This document shows, piece by piece, positions 50,740 through 61,652 of a stretch of 64,000 nucleotides of DNA. The stretch comes from Apis mellifera. Taxonomy: Eukaryota; Arthropoda; Insecta; Hymenoptera; Apidae. The DNA lies in NCBI RefSeq assembly GCF_003254395.2, contig NC_037639.1, positions 13,249,037-13,313,036 on the forward strand, in the 5' to 3' direction. Within the stretch, counting starts at the first letter, position 1. Each line of letters opens with the position of its first letter. Both the position numbers and the translations under genes were made by a program. The notes under the pieces were generated by a model. It made no database searches. It was not told the DNA's origin and was given only the letters and a program-made list of their open reading frames with translations.

Positions 50740-51816
50740 TTAAAAAGAAGAAACAAAAAGACATATTACTTTTTTCTTCATTAAAAAACCATTCAGATCT
50801 AACATTATTTTTTTCTGGTAATAATCTACTTAATTTAAAACTTCCTTCTTGAGCTGATATATGTATAAATACATTCATTTTAGTGCCTAATTTTCCATTT
50901 GGTATAATTTTTAAAAATGGTCTTAAATTATCATTCATAAATGTTTTGCTTTTAGCAATATCATCAGTAATATTAAATGCTATGAATGCCAAATATATTG
51001 CTTTTTTTTTCATGTATCTATAATTTTGATAGTCTTGTTTTTGAAACATTTTGGCTGGCATTTCAATCATTATATCTACAGTGATATTTGGACTAATCGC
51101 AGCATCAAACATATAAGATCCTATAATAGCAATATCCGATGGCTTAAGAAATTTAAATATTCCTTTTGTTTCCTCTGGTACCTTTGGCATTGGAATATGC
51201 ATATTTAATTTGTTCTTCAATTCTGAAATCTATACAATCATAAAATAATATATAAAACTTTTATTATAATTTTTAATATTGTAATTAAATAAATTTAATT
51301 ACTTTATATTCTTCTGTTTCCTTTATGGATTCAATATTTTTCTTAAAATTTTTAAACCAAATGTCAAATAAACGTTTATATTTTTCTTTAACTTTAATTT
51401 CATTTAACATTTCTTCTATCTGCAGTCTAAATAAATTGGAATGAAATAAATTTTCTGTTTCTCTAAGTTGATTTAGTTCTTCTACTGTTGGTGGCTTATA
51501 TAAATTTTTATCTAGTTTTCTTTTCTTTTTTAATGAATTATCAATAGAATCATCAATAATTTTCGTTCTTTTTTTATTAGATATCAAGTGAACATTTTCT
51601 TTAATTTTTTCTTTTTCTTCGTTTTCTTCATCCCTATAGTTATTTCTATCAATTTCATTGTTAGAATGATCATTATTTTCAAGTATAAAATTATTAGAAT
51701 GATTCAAAAAATCATTTATATTTGCCTAAAAAGTTTATATGTATGAATTTTTAAGGTTATGTAAACGTATAATAAAACTTCTCTTTATAAATAATTACCT
51801 TATAAGATATTTTCAT
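47325..51816 (-). CDS. NOL6: Nucleolar protein 6 (NOL6/Nrap family), small-subunit processome component
   Basis: Twelve exons in order of transcription: 51816-51799, 51725-51303, 51229-50770, 50657-50373, 50250-49977, 49906-49612, 49544-49320, 49228-48797, 48663-48500, 48446-48177, 48082-47673, 47570-47325. They give about 1166 aa (human NOL6 is 1146). Matches to the family run along the whole length: YKPPTVEELNQLRETENLFH; IIGSYMFDAAISPNITVD; RLLPEKNNVRSEWF; LRRFQDGTIREAVIW; IHGVQGSSAVFRYTDVFPP; TKRWLSAQLL; LFRPPLTEYDCLIYL; and ALFFHDTYGGNVIGVLLKP near the end. The family has nucleotidyltransferase-like folds, sits in the nucleolar pre-40S processome and is needed for 18S rRNA processing. All junctions are clean except 48500/48446, where phase is off by one base. 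The first coding exon is only six codons (MKISYK). Its position head-on to CEP120 implies separate promoters. Confidence 0.92.
50686..50731. repeat. NOL6: (TA)n microsatellite in a NOL6 intron
   Basis: About 23 TA units sit in the 112-bp intron between NOL6 exons 3 and 4 (50658-50769), taking up nearly half of it. Confidence 0.9.
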
Positions 51817-52963
51817 GTTGATTTTTTTCAATTAATTTTATTTTCATATAATTATATTTTTAATATATATATATTACTTTTATATATATATTGACACATT
51901 AAAAATTAATTTACGATATGAAACAAAATATTTCATACATACACAGTTTTAAATTTTAATAGAACACGTGAATTCGTAGCTAGTAAATTACTAGTAATAT
52001 TAGCAACGTTGTATTCATTATACTTCAAACAAACTACAAAACATTATCTAGTGATATCTAAATAAAATTAATTATTAGATAACAAAATTAAAAAATCCAA
52101 ATTTTTTATCTTCTAAACTAAAATATTACTTTTATTATTTTAAATAATAATTTGAAATTAAGATTTTTAAAAAAATGTATAATTTTCACAAAATTAATTT
52201 AATAATTTATTTCTAAGAATCTTTTTTTTTTAAATCTTTATTTTGCACTATAAAAAATTTTAATTATGTCAATTATTAATAATAATTTCTATAAAAAAAT
52301 ATTTAAAAAATTTTTTTTAAATAAATTAATAAATATATTATTCTTCTAATATTTATTGTTTACATATTTATATCAAATTAAAATATTCCATATTTTAAAT
52401 TACGAGTTATTATCATAGTTATATCATTAAATTATAAAATAAATAATAGAAAAAAGATTATTATAATTTTATATAAAGAATAATATTTTAAAATAACAAT
52501 GATCTTCACTATGGAAGCCCACTTTTATTTAAAAGAAGAACATGGAAGAAGATATATTCTTAAAATAAGATAATGATACTATGCACATGCATCATTATAA
52601 ATATATATAATAACATGATCTTAAAAATTTGAATAATACAAACATATAATTTTGTAACATAAAAATTACTTTGCATAATTCTCGAAGGATTTTATCATAT
52701 ATAAAGATCTTAACATCACCATATATATATATATATATATGTATGTATGAAAAAGATTTTGATACAATTAAATTATATATCATATTTCATATTTGTTTTC
52801 ATTATGAAATATAATATAATATTTTATGACTGAATAAATAGATGAGATATTAAAAACTAAATAAGACAAATATATTGCAATTAGCACCTTGTTAGATTAA
52901 TAAAATAAAACAAACATTATCCAACAAAAAAAGTGCATTTTGATAATAATAATAATAATATTA

Positions 52964-53009
<46 letters not shown>

Positions 53010-54606
53010 TAATAATAATGTGCAAATATAATTATTATTAATGAAATTATGAAAATGAATTTTTGATAAAAATAAATATTACATTCTACTGAACAATAAT
53101 TTTTTTGTTTTAAATATAACAAAATTTATCCTATTATATTTTACTGCATAATTTTTATAAAAATAATTTGTAATTATTAAAAAATCAAATAATAAAGTTA
53201 AGTTTTACATATTGATATTTTTTAATAATTTATAAATTTTTAGATTAGAAATAAATAATATATTTAAAAAAATTATACAGTAAAAATATGATATAATTAT
53301 AACTAAGTAAAATACATAAACTAATTTGAATATGAATATCATAAAAATTTGAAGTAACTAATAAATTTATAACAAAATAACAAGCTGCACAAATAAGTAA
53401 TATAAATTTTTGAACAAATACATATTACAAATTTTTTAAATTGATATTTTCAATATATATATAATGAGCTTAAGATCATTTCTAGATTATACAGATCGAT
53501 ATCAATGCATTGATCGCATTAATTTTATTAAGCGAGAATGCAACTTTTTTTAATAATCCAGATAATTTCACAATATGTACATAATTTAATAAGTATGTTT
53601 CATTATACTAGTCAGTAAAAAATAAAACATAATACTTTAATATATATTACTACTTTAAAGCATATTATGATCACATCAAGTGTTAAATTATTTAATATAA
53701 AAAATAATTGTAATGATTCATTGCATCTTTTGAGAGCAAATAGTATTTTTTTTCTTATATGTACCAATATTTTTGCAGAAACATGAAGAGCTCATATATA
53801 TTATTTTATAATATATGGAAGTTTTTGTATTTTACTATTTTACTATTTTATATTAAGCAGAACATATAATTTTTTATTTATTAGAAATTAATAATTTAGT
53901 AATACTTGTAATGATATATGCTGATTCCAATAACATATAAAGAATAATTGATTAAAATAAACTAGAGAGCACACGCTATCATTAAAAATTAAGTTTAGAA
54001 ATCATAATATATATAATATGGATAATACAATAAAATATAGTTAACATAATAATTATTAAGATATGAGAAAATTAATATTTTTATATCATTATTGGTCCAA
54101 TTACATACATTTTTTCTATTATATATTTATTATTTTTAGGCCTAGCATTGGAATTATGATATTTTCCAACCATAAATTCCAAAAGATTTTAGCACATTTA
54201 TTTTTCATTCATATAGTATTTATTTTTTAAAAGTATTATATATTTAATATGTATAACCAGAATTTATATTATGACAAAAGAAAAAAAAATAATAAAATAA
54301 AATATGAAAATGTTTAAACATAAATTTTATGCAAATATGCATTAATTTTGTTGAACATTAATACTTCAACTTAGAATAGTACTGACAGCCATATAGATCT
54401 ATAGATTCTTAATGTTAAAAGTTGCAAAAAATAGAATCTTTTAATATAGAAAAGATTTTTTAACATTTTCCTCAGTTATAATTTTATATAGAACTATTCA
54501 TGGAGCAATCTTGTATGAGAATCAATCTCTTTTCTTAGTCTTTATATACATATAATTAAAGTTTTTATAATTAGGTTCATTTATAATATTGTTAATAAGT
54601 TGACCT
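51817..54606. other. Very AT-rich intergenic DNA: NOL6 promoter side and CEP170-like 3' side
   Basis: No coding frame of note is present. The right part probably contains a long 3' UTR of the CEP170-like gene (stop at 54607-54609 on minus), with a minus-strand AATAAA candidate near 54197-54202. The left end near 51.83-52.05 kb is the presumed NOL6 promoter, with no recognisable element. An (AAT)n microsatellite lies at 52943-53020. Confidence 0.6.
52943..53020. repeat. (AAT)n microsatellite
   Basis: About 26 AAT/ATA triplets with a few interruptions lie in AT-rich intergenic DNA. Confidence 0.9.
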
Positions 54607-55287
54607 TTAATAAATTGTAACTTCATCTGCAGATATAGCTAATTCTTCATCACTCCAATCACTAATTCCAAATCCTGATGAACCATGGAAACTGCGTGAT
54701 CTTGCAACATTACTAAAAACAAAACAAATAATATTATTTCTATCTATTATAATACATTAAGAAAGAACCAATAAAGTATATTATTATGTAATATATAGCA
54801 ATATTTTAAAACATACTAATACCTTTTAAATCTATATAAAATAAGATTCTGATATAAAAAGACCTTAATTTTATTTATATATTCAGAAAAATTTCTATAA
54901 AAGTTATTCCATTAAATAAAATTTTCAGTTTTCTATTTTTTTTTCTATTTTATTAATCATTTTAAAATAAATTTATATATTGTGCAAAGACAAAAATATG
55001 CTTGGTTCTTTCTTTGATCATGCAAATAAAATAAATTAATAAATAAGACATAAATCTAGCTATATTGCATTAATAAGCCACAACAAACTAGACTGAAATT
55101 TATAATTTACACACTTATAAAATAAGTATATATTGTCTTATTTTAACTATCCTGTATATAAATAACATTATTTTAGTGAAAATCCATTTTTATAATGTAC
55201 TCCATTAAAATACAATTATGAAATAATTATATATAATAAATAATATGGATTTGATAATTGAAACATTAAAATATTAAAATTTTAAAA

Positions 55288-55331
<44 letters not shown>

Positions 55332-58300
55332 AAGGTGATGTATTTTATGTAATTCTTATATTCAATTATATCCATAGTATTTACTGATTAATAGTGCATT
55401 GGCGATAGATTAATATAAATAATAAATAATACCAAAAAGCAGCATTGCTGCGATAAAATTTTCTTAAGAGGCTATAAAAAAAAAAAAAAAACAAATAAAT
55501 ATTACATTTTTTGATGTACCTCTTAAAAAAATCTATATCGCAAAATCAAACAAGTCATTTCCGTACCACTTGCTTGTATCGATGGTCTCTATCATTAGAT
55601 TATCGATCGCTATCAGTCCTACCAACAATGAAATAATTATTTTTATATTAACTAAATAATAACACATTTTACATAATTTTTAATTTAATCTATATAAATA
55701 AATGTTCACCTTGGAGAAAGATTGGCATTCGTATTTTTCTTTGCCAAACCTGCTTTTCTTCTTCCTTCCATTGCTGCTTTCATAGGATCATAACTTTTAC
55801 GACGTTTCCAATTTTGCATTTCAACCTCTCTTGTATTTGGTGTTGCAGGTTTTTTTGTTTCTTTTGGTTTTATTTTAGATCCCTATAATAAAAAATATTT
55901 TTAAAAATATAGAAAATATAAAAACTATCTTTTATACATAAAATATAATATAAAATATAATATAATATAAAAAATAAATACAGTATTTGCAGTTCTGCTT
56001 GATCTCATACTAAAACGTCCAGAATCGGTTCTACTAATACTTGTAACAGATTCAGATTTTCGAGTATCTTGTATAATTGATTTATTCTTATTTATACTTC
56101 CTGGTACTTTTGTTGATTGTGTGTCTAATCTTGCTCTGCGTAAACTGCAAATAAATATTTAAAATATACATAATGATATTATTCATTAATTATATTCATA
56201 AATTTTTACCTAAATGCTCGATTATATTTAGTATTTGAAAGAGCACTCTGTGTATTAGGATGACGATCGTCGCTGCTCTCTGTATCACTAGGTTGATGTA
56301 ATGTTTTTGACATATTTTTATGTAAACTATGACTAGTGTCTTCATCACTATCATTATCTGAATCTACTAAAGGTGAATGACAAACCGTAATACGAGCTGA
56401 CATAGCTGACATTACATTTTGTGTTGTTTGTAAATAATATGATGTTTCTATATCACTATCACTTTCCTATATATAAAAAATTAAACAATAAATATAAATT
56501 TTAGAAAAAGATATTTATATACATTTACCAATTGTGGGCTACATGGTGGAGGTACTTGATTATCATTTTGAACAATATTTATTTCGTTGTCAGACCATTC
56601 ATTAGCTAGTGAAAGAGCAGCACCAGTTCCATGAAAACTTGCTGATCGCAATACAGAATTATCATGACTAGAAATATATTAACAAAAATTTAATTATATT
56701 CTATAAACATTTATAATATTATATTTTCAATATATACATACTTTCCTGAACTATCTTCTGTACTGTGATGTTTTTTTGAATTATCTATTAATTTTTTTCT
56801 ACCTTCCGCAGCTGCTTTCATTGGATCATAACTTTTTCTTCTTTTCCAATTTTGAAATTCTACTTCCTTTGATGTTAATGTTGAATTACTTCTACCAGAT
56901 TTTTTTTGATCTTTAATTACTTTCTGAATAGGACGTTGTGTAGTAGAAGTTAACTATAAAATATTATCATAAGACATATATATTTATATATAAATATATA
57001 TAATATATTATATATAATTATATTAAAAAAAATTTTACAAATTGAATAGAACAAAGATTTAAAATATGAAATACGAAAAAAATTAAATATAGAATAAACA
57101 TTTATAAAAGTATAAAACACTTACATGAGATGATTTTGGTGTTCTCATACTAAGTCTAGTACTATCAGTTCTTGATATAGATATAGTTCTTGGTTTTGTA
57201 GGCTCTGATTTTTTTAAAGATTCTTTATTATTTACATTCATATTAGTTATACGATTTCGATTTTGTTGTTTATTTGAAGATGTTAATTTTGTTTCACTTT
57301 GTGCTCTTCTGCGTCTTTCTTCAGGAGTTGTATTTGGAGTTGTATCAGATTCACAATTTAATCTATATATTATGAAATAATTACAAATACATTATATTAG
57401 TGCTAAATTTATTATTTTTATTATATATTATATTTTAAAGTACCTAGCTCTTCTTATGCTAAAAGCTCGATTCAATTTAATTCCAGAAGAAACTGAACCT
57501 AATGAAGATTTTGCTTGCTGTTCACCAGTTTCACTACTACTGTCTGAAGCTGGAAGATATCTTCCTCCTAAAGATGTTCTATCAATATCACTACTATTAA
57601 AACTACTGCGACGAGATGACTGGCTTTGTAATTTTATATTTCTAATATTTGCATTGCTACATGATCTTTGGATATTTAAATTATGTTTAACATTTGGACT
57701 ATTTTGAAGAACATTATTTATTGTATTAAAGCTGATATTTTCTTCGTGATAATCTGCAGTACTATTAGACTTTCTTAACATGTATGGACTAAAAAAAATA
57801 AAACGATTTTAAATATGAAAGAAATGAAGTATTTTCAAATTTTAATTATTATTTATACCTATTTTCAACACATGTAAAATATCCAATATTTTTTGCTTGT
57901 GGAGAAGATTTTGCCAAATGTTTAGTTTTTTCCAACACTGGTGAATTAACAATTTTGGTGACTGTTTTACGAGTTATAATTGGACTATTTGTTAATTTTG
58001 GTGTAGACGGCCTTAAACGATTTAAAACAGGACTATTTGAATACTTAATTTCATCATCTTGATAATACTTCATATTATTTTTGGACGTATTACATTCTGC
58101 TGTATTAGATGTATACTCTTTCCTATATTATGAAAAATCAAATTATAAAATTAATTTAAATTATATTTTTTAAATATTGAAAATAAATTATATTTTAAAT
58201 ATTTTTTACCTGTCCAAGGAACTACTTCGTCTTCCTAAATGAAGAGAAGTAAAATCTTTGGACGGATTACTTAATTCTGTATTTATATCTTCAGTCTTTG

Positions 58301-61065
58301 ATTTATTTGAACTTATATATTTGCGAATACTTCTTCTATTTTCATTGGTATTAATTCTTCTAAAAAGAGATTCAGAAAGACTTCCTCTTCTACTCAAAAC
58401 TCCATGTACTGGTGTTCTTTGTGAACTTTGTGGAGGTGTATTATAACTATTACTAGTATCATCATCTGATTCTCCACCAGAATCAATAAATATATGTTGA
58501 TTTGAAATTCTTTCTTTTATTCGTAAATATGATTCTGCATCTAAACTGCTATCGCTTTGTTCCTAAAAATTTATTATAATTATCATATATATATATTTAT
58601 CTATATATTATTCATTATATATATATGTTATTATATAAGATATAGTAAATAGTAAGCACAAAACAAAATGTTAAATTCGCTCTTATTGTAATACTTTATA
58701 AGTACATATATATTCTATAAATATGTATATAAACAATAAATATTTCATACATTGCGACCACGAATCAATCGTTGCGATCTGTTATGAACAGGAGATGGTA
58801 TTTTAGAAGGACTTAATGGAGGTGTACGACCAGTTAATCCACCAATTGCTGGTGGTAAAGAATTATGTTCTGCTACTTGAGTAGCCCATTCTGATATCCA
58901 TGTATTATTATCCCTTGAAACACTCATCTTTAAAATAAAAAAATATTTTAAATAATAACAGTTATCATAATAATAATAAAATACATAGAATATATTTACC
59001 TTAAAACTATGAATACATGCTTCATTGCTTTCATCTTCAGTTAAAACACCAACACTAAATACTTTATCTATATCCATTCTAGCTTTTTCTTCATCTGTAT
59101 AATCTTTATGAATTGTATATGTTCCTGCTTCACTAACTGCACCATCTGATCCTCCATCAATATTACTAACATTGAAAACATCAATATCTGTCTCAGCTAA
59201 ATCATTAGGATTTACTTCCATTGTATAACTAATGCTAGATAAATTAGATTCCTTAACATTTATATTTTTATGTTTAATATAACTGATATTAGATACTTTT
59301 TCAGATACATCAGATGAATGTTCATATTCATCTTCTTGTTCAATATTTTTTGTATACAACTTTTCATCATCATCATAATTATTTGCTTGAATTCTACTTA
59401 AATCATTTATAGTAGCAGATTTCTGTGGTACCCAATATGATGTTGCATTTGTTTTTTCTGTATGACTAAGTTCTAAAGATAGATTTTTATAAGGAAGTTT
59501 AAGTTGTTTTGACTGTTCAAAAGATTTACTCATTATATCTTGTTTATTTTGAAAATTTGATGCTCTCATATTAGATTCAGATTTTTTAAAAATATGTGAT
59601 GGTAAAAGTGACTTTGAACCTAAAAATAAAATATAATGATTATAAAAAAAACTATAAAATTTTGTAAAAACTTATAAAATAAAAGAGAAAAAGTATTAAA
59701 GTTTTTAGTATTAAAATAATTTTAATATTAAAAACTAAGAACATAAAATTTTCTAATTCAATATATATAATATAAAGCTTTAATAGAACTTTAATAAAAG
59801 AGTTCATATATGATATTACAATCATTAATATTGGCAGTCTATATACTGTGAATATATTGAAAGTACTTGAGAAGAATATTAAAAAGCATAATAAAGATGA
59901 CTTCATCATGACTCATACATTATACAGATATAATCTTTCATATATTGCTTTTCAAAAGCAATTATTCTTTGATAATTATAAAAATTTTAAATGTTAAAAT
60001 AATTGTAACAATAATTGTAATTGTTTTGAATATTAAAATTTTTATAATTATATATAATAACTATATTTATTATAATAAATTGTTAAATTATATTAATAAT
60101 TAATAAATAATTCTGTTTAGATTATAATTTAGATATATAAAACTTATAAAAAAAAATAATTATTAATTTTTATAATTATATTATGTTAGAAAAAAATAAT
60201 TTCATTAAATTTTAAAAATATAAATTAAATTTTCAATTTCTAGATGTAATTTTAAATTAAAATTAAAATATTACCTAATTGTTTTAATTTTTCTGATAAT
60301 TGATCTGTTTTTCGTCTTGTATCATCTTCACTACTAAAATAACCTTCAGAATGTATACTAGAAACTTTTTGTTTTTGCATTAAATTTGAAGAAACTAAAG
60401 TACCAGGTTTTTTCGTATTTATTTCTACCTAAAAAATATAATTCTAATTTTAGTTATATATTTTACTTATTATATTTTTATCATATTTTATTTATGTAAA
60501 AAATTATTTGATACATATTTTAATGTTATATATTTTTATAAATTATATTTTACAATACATCTACCTTAGATGTAGATAAATTTCTTTTATGTCTAGCATT
60601 ATATCTTTCAAATAAATTTTGATATTTTGTTGTATCAATTTCCTTTTTACCAAAATCAATTGTGAAAGCTAATGGAGCTTGAGATACATAACCATCAGTA
60701 GAATTTTCTGATGTTACTTCTATTTTTTCAGTCTTACAATCATTTTTTAAAACTTTCTCGTCTTGTGAAATTTCTTTTTCTTTATCTTCATCACTTTTTT
60801 CCTCTTTTTCATTAGTAGATACTAAATTATCTTCTAAATTTTTTGCATAAATTTGAGAATTTTCAACTTGTGCGTATATAATAGTATCGTCACATTTCTC
60901 GCTATCAATTGTTATATTTTTAAGAGAAGACAATGAATCTTCAATATCTTTAATATTTTCGTTGTCTATCTGAATATCATTATTAAATTCCATCGAATTG
61001 TTTGCCAAAAGTTGAGTGTCAATCTTTTTGGATATATTCTTTTCTACTTCCATATTCACAGCCAT
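54607..61065 (-). CDS. Cep170: CEP170-family centrosome/microtubule protein without an FHA domain
   Basis: Fourteen exons in order of transcription: 61065-60565, 60428-60275, 59619-59000, 58927-58751, 58562-58210, 58122-57859, 57788-57444, 57362-57125, 56953-56742, 56667-56529, 56466-56210, 56144-55982, 55882-55710, 54712-54607. All phases agree, giving 1233 aa. It is Ser/Asn/acidic-rich and mostly disordered. Family-like blocks: FTIDFGKKE at about 134; GTYTIHKDYTDEEKARMDID followed by KVFSV at about 384-408 (resembling the CEP170 GTYTIE...ARKMIDKVFGV block); NTWISEWATQVAEH at about 433; and NRAFS.RRARL motifs. There is a PSKIPSP (SxIP-type EB-binding) motif at about 465 and repeated NSPV/SP sites at about 625-675. 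The C-terminal third is an internally duplicated block carrying NWKRRKSYDPMKAA twice. Vertebrate CEP170 binds subdistal appendages and microtubules. The N-terminal FHA domain of vertebrate CEP170 is not seen here. The start is the first ATG (MAVNMEVEK), after an in-frame TTG. Confidence 0.68.
55290..55329. repeat. (TA)n microsatellite in the last CEP170-like intron
   Basis: About 20 TA dinucleotides lie inside the 997-bp intron between exons 13 and 14 of the CEP170-like gene. Confidence 0.9.
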
Positions 61066-61652
61066 TGAACATTCCAATTTTAAACATCCGTAATTAGAAT
61101 GTTCACGTTCTCTATGACACTACTATCTATTACAATTAATTTGTAAATGCCACTTCTATAATTACATCTCACTATTTGACTGTAACGTCATATAAAATGC
61201 AATATAGTATAAAATTTCTCTGACACATCGACACAGTTGCGTCTATCAAACGCCATTGACGGCAAAAAGTGTCAACATTCGTAATTACCAATACATAAAA
61301 GAAAATGTTACTAAAATAAAAATATTATATTATTAAAATCATCCTATGAAATCGAATAATTATTAATTGTACGAAAGAAATAATAACAATAATAACAACT
61401 TTTTACCAAATTTTATTTTTATATAAATAAATAATAATTGTATAATATATAATATAATATTATAATTTTGATTATAAAACTAGATTGCTGTGGAACGAAT
61501 GGCGTGATATACGCTTCTGTATCGACGTTGATGTTTAACGTTTTTGGTTCTACGCGGTCTTCCTAGTTTATTATATCTTGCATGACGTTAAATTTACCCT
61601 TGTTAGGAGGGCGTGCAATTTTCACGATCTCCATTTGCTTATTTTAGTAATA
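61066..61652. promoter_or_regulatory. Divergent promoter region between CEP170-like gene and RTF1
   Basis: A 588-bp gap lies between two start codons on opposite strands. The flanks have slightly higher GC (61.07-61.27 and 61.49-61.65 kb) around an AT-rich core. No TATA box is obvious. It is probably a bidirectional, housekeeping-type promoter. Confidence 0.5.

Noticed and set aside
55540..55620. Possible extra CEP170-like exon (minus, TTGGTAG acceptor)
   Set aside because: In the required phase it hits a stop after about five codons, and the homologous exon 14 at 54712 continues the phase cleanly.
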